Source: Pseudobacteriovorax antillogorgiicola (GTDB taxonomy: Bacteria; Bdellovibrionota_B; Oligoflexia; Oligoflexales; Oligoflexaceae). Taken from it: 64,000 nucleotides of DNA. Within the stretch, counting starts at the first letter, position 1. Each line of letters opens with the position of its first letter. Location of the stretch: the NCBI RefSeq assembly GCF_900177345.1, contig NZ_FWZT01000002.1, positions 62,001 to 126,000 of the forward strand, given 5' to 3'. A program made the position numbers and the translations under genes. Shown here piece after piece: positions 35,443 to 43,052 of the stretch. A model generated the notes under the pieces. The model saw nothing but the letters and a program-made list of their open reading frames with translations. It was not told the DNA's origin and did no database searches.

Positions 35443-35685
35443 ATGATGGAAAGAACAAAGAGAAGACAGAGTGTAGAGCCATCGCCATTTACGATGTTTG
35501 AAAGAAACCTAATGGAACAAAATCGATTGGCGAACAAACGAGTCATGGCTGTTGTTGGGATTGCAGGAGCATGTATGATCGCTGCTCTGTTGGCTATCAT
35601 TGAATCGATGGGGTCAATGAATAGTAATATAGAAGCGGTTTTTACGGTGAAAGATGCACCAACTAGGATAGAAAGGCTTAAGTGA
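35443..35685 (+). CDS. small single-pass membrane protein
   Basis: 80 residues, AAAAGGAT before the ATG (a second ATG follows directly). The first 33 residues are polar and basic (ERTKRRQSVEPSPF). One helix, VMAVVGIAGACMIAALLAII, spans about 34-53. The last 27 residues are soluble (FTVKDAPTRIERLK). The positive-inside rule suggests the N-terminus is cytoplasmic. No family recognised. Possibly paired with the preceding helical protein, but a hairpin lies between them. Confidence 0.55.
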   Translation: MMERTKRRQSVEPSPFTMFERNLMEQNRLANKRVMAVVGIAGACMIAALLAIIESMGSMNSNIEAVFTVKDAPTRIERLK

Positions 35686-35850
35686 AAAGTACTAGGACCC
35701 ATTGAAGTGGAATTGCATAGTGATTTATCTTTCTACTAGAGGAAATGATCAGAGAGAATAGAGTATTTGACAATACTCCTGGAGATTTAGAAATCTGTTC
35801 TTAGGCGTATTAGTCTCCAGGACCTAAATATCTCAAGAGAAAGGGATCAT

Positions 35851-36819
35851 ATGAAAGTAGATCACGCAATCTTTATGGCTATCTATCTCATGGTGCTGAG
35901 TTGTTCAACCGCTGTTATATCAGATGGAAATTTTGAGGAAAATCAGACTAATCAAAAACCAGTTGAGTTAGAAACTGAAAGTGAAGAAGCATCTATTCCA
36001 CAACCTGTAGCGGGTGCTTACCTTCGCTGTGAGTGGCGTCTGAAGACCAGTGAAGGTAAGCTCTCGTCGTGTAGCATTGAAGGAGAATCTGGGCAGGTAT
36101 CTTCAGTTCCCAATCATTTGGAGTGGTTGGTGATTGACCAATATGGTGAGGTAGTGAATGGGGTGGATTTTCAAGATAATATCAATAAGTCACTCTCAGA
36201 AGTTCGCCTCTGGTTTACAAATTTACAAGTTGAGGATCTCAAAGATGGATTTATCATTTTATCTGACATTGAAGACTTAGATCCTTCAAGTGCTCCATTC
36301 AAGGTGAGAATTGGAGATATCCAAGAACAGCCACTCTTGCCTTGTAGCGATTCTTTAATGTTTGACGGCGGCTGTATCCCAATAGGTGCCGACCTTGTAT
36401 ATCGGCGAGCAGGAGTTGTATTTTCTAACTTTTTGATCTCTGGATCTAATAGGGATAGTTCAAAAATCAGCATCGCGAGTCAAGACGATGTACTTCAGGT
36501 TTCATTTGATTGGAGCATTGAAGGTGAGCTATCAGATCAAACATGTTCGGATTGTCAAACATTCTTTGTGTATGGCTATTTGCAAGTCAATGCCAATGAC
36601 GAAAACGTGAAAAATGAAAAGATCGGGTGTGTGGATGCTGGCTTTCGAGATATCGGTCAGTCCTCCAGTGTAACGTTTGAAGTCGTCGTGCCCAACGTAT
36701 CATTAGGCACAAGACTTCTTTTTAAGGCTCCTCAGGTTGCATTCGTAGAATCATGTGATCTCGCCATCCTCAATTTTGCGAGCGGTCAGGATGAGTTCGG
36801 TCAAGTAATCATAAACTAG
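35851..36819 (+). CDS. lipoprotein with a PVAGAYLRC module
   Basis: 322 residues, AAGGGAT before the ATG. Signal IFMAIYLMVLSC with Cys18. After a Glu-rich linker, PVAGAYLRCEWRLKTSEGKL resembles the position and Cys spacing of the RPSEESEGxPGY module in the lipoproteins at 29442 and 41576, so a distant shared domain is possible. The second half has paired cysteines (PCSDSLMFDGGC, CSDC) and beta-rich sequence. The stop codon TAG lies in the CTAG at the edge of a 127-bp repeat element. Function unknown. Confidence 0.65.
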   Translation: MKVDHAIFMAIYLMVLSCSTAVISDGNFEENQTNQKPVELETESEEASIPQPVAGAYLRCEWRLKTSEGKLSSCSIEGESGQVSSVPNHLEWLVIDQYGEVVNGVDFQDNINKSLSEVRLWFTNLQVEDLKDGFIILSDIEDLDPSSAPFKVRIGDIQEQPLLPCSDSLMFDGGCIPIGADLVYRRAGVVFSNFLISGSNRDSSKISIASQDDVLQVSFDWSIEGELSDQTCSDCQTFFVYGYLQVNANDENVKNEKIGCVDAGFRDIGQSSSVTFEVVVPNVSLGTRLLFKAPQVAFVESCDLAILNFASGQDEFGQVIIN

Positions 36820-36942
36820 TGCTTAGTCACATTGAATTCTCGGCTAGGCGTCGAGGAATGATTGAGGAGATAGTACTCCCGTACAGCGACGATTGAGAGA
36901 CGAAGACAACAACGCCGAGAATTCAATGTGACTAAGCACTAG
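36816..36942. repeat. 127-bp inverted-repeat element, copy 1 (MITE-like)
   Basis: Begins CTAGTGCTTAGTCACATTG and ends with its exact reverse complement; the arms are 29 bp and perfect. The interior of about 69 bases contains GATTGAG twice (36860-36866, 36891-36897) and no ORF. It is identical to copy 2 at 42891-43017 except for two positions. Both copies are bounded by CTAG, which could be a 4-base target duplication. In this copy that CTAG carries the stop codon of the upstream lipoprotein. Confidence 0.85.
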
Positions 36943-37011
36943 AGACAATATTGAGAAGAGTGATGTCGAGGGCAAACAAGCAGATATATATCAACCTAGT
37001 CGAGGTGTTTG

Positions 37012-38097
37012 ATGAAAGAGAAAATATTTTTTGTTTGTATAAGTTTACTCAATGCGTGTTCCAACGCCAGTTTTACAAACAAAGACACATCAAAAAGAAC
37101 AGGCGAACCCCAAAGGGTTGAAGGGGCTCCCGAGGTGCGTAATCCTCAAAGCCAGCCTACAACCATGCCGCCTGTTAGCATTGATGCTGCAGGATGGCCA
37201 CTTGATTTTCTTGAAGCATCTTGCATTTTGAAGGATGGGACATTGCGAACAATTAGGGACGATGACGATAATCAAAGCGCAGGCAACAGCTGTTTTCTCG
37301 TTGATCCAAGCATCGATGAGCTGTCAGGAATGACAAGTAGCTACTTCTCGGACGGAATGGTTTGGGTTCATAATGACTCTGGCCCTTCAACAAGCCTTTT
37401 TGCTTTGAATCTAAAGGGAGAGCTACTGGCTACTTTAAACTCGGATACTATTTCCAACCTAGATTGGGAAGATATTGACACCTACTACTCGGTTCAGCTA
37501 CAGAAGCCTTTTATATATCTAGGCGACATAGGTGATGGAGGAAAAAATCCAGGTCAAGTATTTATCTACATTATTGAAGAACCATTGATTAACACAGCGA
37601 ATCTAGGCCAAGTAGTAAGTAGTCGTAATGTAAGAAGGATTACACTGAATTACAACAGCGGCGAAGTCTATGACTTTGAGTCGCTATTTGTGGACCCATC
37701 AAATGGCGATGTCTATCTTTTTAGAAAGGGAGCACCTGAGCTATACGTTGCTTTAGGATCTGATATTTTGGCATCTGATAGTGTTCCTCTGAGACAGGCT
37801 ATAGCTAGTGGTAATTGGACAAGGGTGCCTTCAGCAGCCGATATATCGCCTCTGCGTAATGAGATTATTATAAGAGATGAGACTCAAGCTTTTCTTTATA
37901 CGATCCAGAATGGAGAACCAGTAGCATTGGCCTTATCAAGGAATCCTATAATTATCAACCTAGCTTTTGAGTTTAATGGTGAAGCTATATCATATAGTCG
38001 AGATGGAAGAGACTTTTATACTGCCAGTGAGAACAAGGATAGTAGTCTAATCTCGCAACCTATACTCGTCTACTCAAGAAACCTATTGATGCCGTAA
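37012..38097 (+). CDS. propeller-like lipoprotein of the DWEDI/GDIGD type
   Basis: 361 residues from the ATG at 37012, with GAGGT 6 bases upstream. Lipoprotein signal FVCISLLNAC. After a Pro/Gln linker the core carries WVHNDSGPSTSLFALN, NLDWEDIDTYY, FIYLGDIGDGGKNPG, IYIIEEPL and YDFESLFVDPSNGDVYLFRK. This order matches a beta-propeller family common in actinobacteria, where WVHNDSG, DWEDIA, GDIGDN and EP recur. Related folds include phytases and esterases, so a calcium-dependent hydrolase is possible. Substrate unknown. Confidence 0.72.
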   Translation: MKEKIFFVCISLLNACSNASFTNKDTSKRTGEPQRVEGAPEVRNPQSQPTTMPPVSIDAAGWPLDFLEASCILKDGTLRTIRDDDDNQSAGNSCFLVDPSIDELSGMTSSYFSDGMVWVHNDSGPSTSLFALNLKGELLATLNSDTISNLDWEDIDTYYSVQLQKPFIYLGDIGDGGKNPGQVFIYIIEEPLINTANLGQVVSSRNVRRITLNYNSGEVYDFESLFVDPSNGDVYLFRKGAPELYVALGSDILASDSVPLRQAIASGNWTRVPSAADISPLRNEIIIRDETQAFLYTIQNGEPVALALSRNPIIINLAFEFNGEAISYSRDGRDFYTASENKDSSLISQPILVYSRNLLMP

Positions 38098-38126
38098 GGC
38101 AATCCCTCAGTGTATTTGGTGTTGGT

Positions 38127-38171
38127 ATATCAGCCTACTCTTTGCAGAGCAGGCTGATATCTTGTTATTTT
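38127..38171 (+). terminator. intrinsic terminator of the propeller-like lipoprotein gene
   Basis: ATATCAGCCT/AGGCTGATAT and CTCT/AGAG pair with one A-C mismatch around TTGC; CTTGTTATTTT follows as the U-run. It starts 30 bases past the stop at 38097. Confidence 0.8.
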
Positions 38172-38499
38172 AACGATAAACTTGATTGAACGAATCAAAT
38201 CATCGAATTTCATAGTAGATTTCGAGACATGTATCGACATGGATCATTTTCTCTATGCTGCGATGGACATATTACGAATCTATACAATGATACTCTACTA
38301 ATTCTATAAATTTGAGCGAAATACGCTCAAAATTGAAAATATTCTATATCTGATCCACTCATAGATCACTTCTAAAGACTACAGAGTCAGCGACTTCATC
38401 CTACGAAAAGCAGCTGCTTATGAGTTAAATGCTACATCGCATTATATGGTCTTAAATTTGCTTTTAGAGAGAGAAGGTTAATCACAGCAAGGAGAAATT
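38172..38499. other. 328-base AT-rich non-coding stretch
   Basis: No ORF or known motif. Upstream of the lipoprotein at 38500, it probably holds that gene's promoter. TTTGAGCG and CGCTCAAA around 38310-38330 form an inverted repeat of 8 bp with a short spacer, a possible regulator site. Confidence 0.35.
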
Positions 38500-39153
38500 A
38501 TGTTAAGCCGATGGATCGTTCTAATCATAAGCGCACTATCACTACAGGGGTGTCTCACTTACAAATGGAAAGTCGTAGGTGTACACGATAGCTTGTTTCA
38601 ACCGTACAAAGTTCCTAGATTTATAGACGTGTCCGAAACAGCAAAGCCCAATCACTTCGTTTTTAAAAACAACAGCCAGTCGACGGTGTTTATCTCCCAT
38701 AGAAACTCTGTTGCAATTGCGAACGGTCGATCATATCGATTGATTTCAGGGCGTATGAATGTGAACCACCGCGATATGGAGTCGCCAGATATACCCATTG
38801 CAGCTGGAACCTCCATTGAAGTAAGTTTTTATTCAGATGATCGAAGCTTCACTAAACTAGTGAATGAGGATCAGCAGATAGTTGACTATCGGGTATTTCT
38901 TAAGACACCACGGAAAAGCTACAGTATGTCCCTTCGGAGCGTTGGGAGCACTGAAACCTTTATCACATCTGACGCAAATGACAATGATTCCAATCTATGC
39001 TATCTGACGGAAGTATTCTTCTATGGGTATTGCTGGTTTGTAAGCCCCGACGAGGCAGATGAAAGCATGGCCAGGATGAAAGCACAATCAATGTATGGAG
39101 ATCAAGTCGATGTGATTTATCAGGAGAGAAACGGCTTTTTAGACGATCTATGA
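38500..39153 (+). CDS. predicted lipoprotein of unknown function
   Basis: 217 residues, AAGGAGA before the ATG. Signal WIVLIISALSLQGC with a clean LQGC lipobox at Cys18. The mature protein starts LTYKWKVVGVHDS and contains an Ig-like stretch (NHFVFKNNSQSTVFISHRNS, FYSDDRSFTKL). Two Cys near the C-terminus (LCYLTEVFFYGYCWF) may form a disulphide. No enzyme motif seen. Terminator upstream and about 250 bases of non-coding sequence downstream suggest it is transcribed alone. Confidence 0.68.
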   Translation: MLSRWIVLIISALSLQGCLTYKWKVVGVHDSLFQPYKVPRFIDVSETAKPNHFVFKNNSQSTVFISHRNSVAIANGRSYRLISGRMNVNHRDMESPDIPIAAGTSIEVSFYSDDRSFTKLVNEDQQIVDYRVFLKTPRKSYSMSLRSVGSTETFITSDANDNDSNLCYLTEVFFYGYCWFVSPDEADESMARMKAQSMYGDQVDVIYQERNGFLDDL

Positions 39154-39407
39154 GCTTCTAGCTTGGCTGATGTTGGTGACAAGCTCAGTTAGATAATCTA
39201 GCTCTAAGAAATTCCTATGCTCATCCGCTCGGATAGCATGGCCTGATGGGGGTTCAGGTCATGTGTCTTTCTCCCTCCTCCCCCGACCGCCTCTAAGAAT
39301 CATTGGGTTTAGTTAAGTCAACCTAAATATAGCTTTGTTCAATATGTTTTGTCTTATTTCCTGTGTTATTAGCTATTCGAACCCTCAATACCACTAGGAT
39401 TATAAAA

Positions 39408-41495
39408 ATGAGAATAGTTATTATGGCGGCAGTCAGTTTACTGACAGCTTTTCCAGGTGAGTTACCTGCTTTGAATTCTAATTCTTCAATCGATACCCTG
39501 CCTCCAAAAGCAATAAATCCAATTCGACAGTTATCCCCGTACCAAGTAGATGATCGATCAAGAGCGGAAAGGAGTACCTACAGATATTTCTTGATGAAAA
39601 ATAAGCCTAACCGGGTAGTTCTATCTGAGGCTACCACTTACTCCATATCAACTAAGCCCATACCTTGTTCAGATCCAAAGGAACTACTCGACCTACATGG
39701 AGACAGTTTGGTCGATAAAGTAGTAAAGGGTGATCTCAAATCCTGTATCTACGGATTGTATGACGCCAGCTTAGTTGGTTCGGGACATTTCACCGATAAA
39801 AAACTTCAAACGATTGTTGAAGCTATCAACCAATATCTCATAAGCTTTGATGGTACCGACGAGTCAGGAGCAGTGGAGGTAGAAAAGCTAGTGTCCTATT
39901 TGAGAGCTGCTCATTGGTCCGAATCATCCGCAGGGAGTCAAAGAAAGTTTACAGATGATTACATGTCAGAGTTGCTACAATTATTTGATGGGTACTTTAA
40001 AGGAAGCCATTTCATCAAGTTTACTGGTGAATCATCGCGAAACTTCATGCTACGTTATGAGATTTTAGTCCTATTAAATAGTTCCCAGACGGATCGTCTG
40101 CAATTCATGCCTAGAATTAGTGAAGCTTTGCTAGGCTATGCTCGAACAGTAGATCATAGTGATAAGGGTGTTGTTCCCTATGAAGAAAGGGGAGTTACTC
40201 AGCTACTAACACAGTACTTCTACTCAGTGAACTTTGAGGAGTCGAAATTCGAACGTTTGCTCCTTAAAGACCCAGCAATCATTTTCAATCTTAGAGACTT
40301 TGTTCTTCATGAAGGGGTATGGTTGGTTGGTAGGAGCCGAGAGTATCATTGGGCAGACGCGGTAAATGAGCTTGGTCGACTTCTAAAGTTTCATGGCGTT
40401 ATTGCGAATATCGTTCGACCAGCACTTAAAGAAGTACTTACTAGCTATAGTTTTGGCGGACAAGGGTCTCTAGGTTGGCTCAATGCACAAAATATGGTTC
40501 GTCAGTACGATTCACAGAATTGTGCAGACTATGGAGATGTTTGTGACTTTGATCTGGAATCGGAGATTCTTTCTGAGAGCTTTAAATGTAGCGATTCGGT
40601 CAAAGTTCGGTTCCAACCGCCCTTAGATCTGAAAAATATGAAGCAAACATGTACGCAATTGGAGAAAGAGAAGCTAGTGTTTGACGCCCGGTTTAAAAGC
40701 CCTAACCCTGTACAGAATGACTATAATAATGATCTGGAGGTTGTGGTTTTTAAATCTCCGAAAGATTATCGACTCTACGGCGCTCTCCTCTTTAATATCA
40801 ATACGGACAACGGCGGGATGTATTTAGAAGGAGATCCTTTTGATAGGAGTAATCAGGCCCGCTTTATCGCCTATCAAGCCACCTGGCTGCCAGACTTTGC
40901 AATTTGGAATCTAGAGCATGAGTACATTCACTATTTGGATGCTCGGTATAATCTATGGGGTAGTTTTAGTGATCAGCCTGCGAACGTTGTATGGTGGACC
41001 GAAGGCTTGGCAGAGTATCTCTCAAAAGGTAATCAAAACCCTGAGGCCTTGGAACTAGCCTCTGATAAGACGTATTCACTGGGGGACTTATTTCAAACAA
41101 CGTATTCAAATGGTGATACTGACAGAATCTATCATTGGGGGTACTTGGCAACCAGATTTATGTTCGAGCGTCATAGAGAGAGTATTGAAATAGACCTTCT
41201 TCCTACGCTACGCTCGCCAAAATATCCGGTATCAGACGAAATTTGTCCTTTCAATTGGGGTTGGCGTCAAAAGACAGTAGCTATCGAAAATAATTGGTTA
41301 TGGCGGTACGATGATAGTGAACGTGGCAAGGGATTTTGGGTCTGGACCTGTGGTCAAAGTAGTAAAGATATCGAGCCAGTTCCCCATTATACCCCTTATG
41401 GAGAGATTATTCGAAGCTTTACGGAATCCTTTGACGATGAATTTTTTGAGTGGATTGATATTCTCCTTAGTAAGCAAGACCAAGTATCCCACTAG
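39408..41495 (+). CDS. secreted collagenase, peptidase family M9
   Basis: 695 residues from the ATG at 39408 (TAGGAT about 9 bases upstream), with signal peptide IVIMAAVSLLTAFPG. Residues about 60-390 fit the M9 N-terminal activator domain (HEAT-like helices). The catalytic part has NLEHEYIHYLDARYNLWG, giving zinc ligands His504 and His508 with catalytic Glu505, and WWTEGLAEYLSKG with third ligand Glu532. These match Vibrio/Clostridium collagenases. PKD and PPC domains often found after the catalytic domain are absent; the protein ends at about 695. It would be exported and degrade collagen-like proteins. Confidence 0.9.
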   Translation: MRIVIMAAVSLLTAFPGELPALNSNSSIDTLPPKAINPIRQLSPYQVDDRSRAERSTYRYFLMKNKPNRVVLSEATTYSISTKPIPCSDPKELLDLHGDSLVDKVVKGDLKSCIYGLYDASLVGSGHFTDKKLQTIVEAINQYLISFDGTDESGAVEVEKLVSYLRAAHWSESSAGSQRKFTDDYMSELLQLFDGYFKGSHFIKFTGESSRNFMLRYEILVLLNSSQTDRLQFMPRISEALLGYARTVDHSDKGVVPYEERGVTQLLTQYFYSVNFEESKFERLLLKDPAIIFNLRDFVLHEGVWLVGRSREYHWADAVNELGRLLKFHGVIANIVRPALKEVLTSYSFGGQGSLGWLNAQNMVRQYDSQNCADYGDVCDFDLESEILSESFKCSDSVKVRFQPPLDLKNMKQTCTQLEKEKLVFDARFKSPNPVQNDYNNDLEVVVFKSPKDYRLYGALLFNINTDNGGMYLEGDPFDRSNQARFIAYQATWLPDFAIWNLEHEYIHYLDARYNLWGSFSDQPANVVWWTEGLAEYLSKGNQNPEALELASDKTYSLGDLFQTTYSNGDTDRIYHWGYLATRFMFERHRESIEIDLLPTLRSPKYPVSDEICPFNWGWRQKTVAIENNWLWRYDDSERGKGFWVWTCGQSSKDIEPVPHYTPYGEIIRSFTESFDDEFFEWIDILLSKQDQVSH

Positions 41496-41525
41496 AGGGT
41501 TCAGACTTGTCTTGGATATCGGTGG

Positions 41526-41565
41526 CTATATTAGGCACTAGCCATATGGCTAGTGCCTAATATAG
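41526..41565. terminator. perfect 40-bp palindrome between convergent genes
   Basis: CTATATTAGGCACTAGCCAT (41526-41545) is followed directly by its reverse complement. It lies 30 bases past the collagenase stop and 10 before the stop of the convergent lipoprotein gene. No long T-run follows on either strand. Its CACTAG/CTAGTG core resembles the ends of the 127-bp element. Confidence 0.7.
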
Positions 41566-41575
41566 GGAAGATCAG

Positions 41576-42535
41576 TTACTCAGTACCACTCATTGCCGTG
41601 ATACTAAAAGCTTGGGATATCGTGTTGTTGCAAAGTTCGAAACTTAACAAATTGTTGCCATTAATTTCGATAGCTGTCAAACAAAGACCATCGCGAGACT
41701 TTATTAGCCAAGAACCAACCTCTCCTGACGACTCGATTGATAGCTCACTATTTGCACCTGCAGCTTGGCAGTCAGCCTCCTGTAAAGCCAGGAAGGTTGT
41801 ATCAGATACAGTTACTTCAGTTTGAACCTGACAAGCGTTTGAATCAACATAGACAAGGTTGAGCTTCTTATTGAGCCCTTCGATTTTATTAAATTGAAAG
41901 CGGTCGATGACAGCTGCCTGACAGGCAACGGGTAGTAGAATCCCAGCTAAATCGTCGTCACCTAAAGATGCGCACTCTTTGGTAGCCCTCGACTCGATTG
42001 TCAATGGTACATCAATCAAGGAAAATGTTTGAGCATTCTGTCCCAGAACCCGAGGGCTATTAGACGCAGCACGATTTAGAGCCACAGGAGAAACCAGCAA
42101 GTCTCCATTAGAGCCGTAGACTGACAATTGAGTTCCATCGAGCAAATCCAAGATGGTCTCGGGGTTGTCGCCCTGGAATGAAATCTTTTGCTGAAACGAG
42201 TCGCTTAGTGGAAGTTCTTCTGATTTGACTATCAAAGAGTCATCGGTGTCCACAATCCATTTATACTTCTTGCTGCGAATCTCCTCGGCAGTTAACTGCT
42301 TATGATCTACTTTACAGTGAACTGTAGCTGCTGCAGATTGTTGAGTAGGCAATGAAACATACTGACATTGTGCAAAGTATCCTGGAATTCCCTCTGATTC
42401 TTCACTAGGACGATCAATATCACTATAACTTTTGGAAGGGTCGCTCGAAACGCCCAAATTTTTATCCATACAGCCTATTTGAATGGAAAATACTATAATT
42501 CCCAAACCAAAAGATTTCAGTGCTAGTGTCTTCAA
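41576..42535 (-). CDS. lipoprotein with RPSEESEGxPGY module, paralogue of 29442-30383
   Basis: 319 residues from a TTG at 42535; GGGGAGGAG 5 bases upstream decides this over the ATG at 42562. Signal LKSFGLGIIVFSIQIGC. DRPSEESEGIPGYFAQC is nearly the same as in the lipoprotein at 29442-30383, as are EEIRSKKYKW and the Cys spacing after it. The C-terminal region has the same trefoil-like features: SLGDDDLAGILLPVAC, DSNACQVQ, WLIKSRDGLCLTAI and ISQAFSI. Both probably bind a surface ligand, perhaps a carbohydrate. Identity outside the motif is low, so divergence is old. Confidence 0.7.
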   Translation of the reverse strand: MKTLALKSFGLGIIVFSIQIGCMDKNLGVSSDPSKSYSDIDRPSEESEGIPGYFAQCQYVSLPTQQSAAATVHCKVDHKQLTAEEIRSKKYKWIVDTDDSLIVKSEELPLSDSFQQKISFQGDNPETILDLLDGTQLSVYGSNGDLLVSPVALNRAASNSPRVLGQNAQTFSLIDVPLTIESRATKECASLGDDDLAGILLPVACQAAVIDRFQFNKIEGLNKKLNLVYVDSNACQVQTEVTVSDTTFLALQEADCQAAGANSELSIESSGEVGSWLIKSRDGLCLTAIEINGNNLLSFELCNNTISQAFSITAMSGTE

Positions 42536-42762
42536 TGCGTCTCCTCCCCATTTGTAGGACATGTTAATATCTCAAACTCATTTATATTAAGCCAAGCAAT
42601 ATAGGCTCCAGGGGAGATCTCTTCGAATTGCCACATGATTTTTGGGCGATACACTATAAGGGTCAAGGTGCGAGTGGGGCTTGGTTTGGCCAAGAACTTT
42701 CAATAAAAATAAGAGTTTACGCTGCTTTATGGGGTAACATCTAGTTATTAAAGGAGATTTAT

Positions 42763-42837
42763 ATGTATCGAAGAGTTTCTAGGAAAAATAGGGAGGTTGG
42801 AAATTTCAAGACTTCTGTAAGTAATAGTAACAAATGA
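42763..42837 (+). CDS. 24-codon small ORF with an ideal ribosome binding site
   Basis: ATG at 42763 with AAAGGAG 7 bases upstream, the best such site in the neighbourhood. The product begins MYRRVSRKNREVGNF and is strongly basic (pattern R-R-x-S-R-K). No signal peptide. It ends 53 bases before copy 2 of the 127-bp element. Could be a translated microprotein or a leader peptide, or a decayed gene remnant. No database identity is claimed. Confidence 0.35.
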   Translation: MYRRVSRKNREVGNFKTSVSNSNK

Positions 42838-42890
42838 AATAATTGAGTTGGTGAAGTCAGATGTAGATTGCGCTAAAGGCTAGACAGATA

Positions 42891-43017
42891 CTAGTGCTTA
42901 GTCACATTGGATTCTCGGCTAGGCGTCGAGGAATGATTGAGGAGATAGTACTCCCGTACAGCGACGATTGAGAGACGAAGACAACAACGCCGAGGATTCA
43001 ATGTGACTAAGCACTAG
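42891..43017. repeat. 127-bp inverted-repeat element, copy 2 (MITE-like)
   Basis: Same length and interior as copy 1, with one change in each arm (A to G at arm position 20 and at its counterpart region in the right arm), so the arms here have two mismatches. Bounded by CTAG on both sides, as is copy 1. It lies in non-coding sequence 35 bases beyond the stop of the minus-strand TPR-like gene. The two copies are about 6 kb apart, in the same orientation. Confidence 0.85.
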
Positions 43018-43052
43018 TAGCAAAATCGCTGCAATCTGTAGTCCAAGAAAAA

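Noticed and set aside
35319..35702. 127-codon minus-strand frame
   Set aside because: It spans a perfect hairpin and the small membrane-protein gene with its ribosome binding site on the other strand; no start signal.
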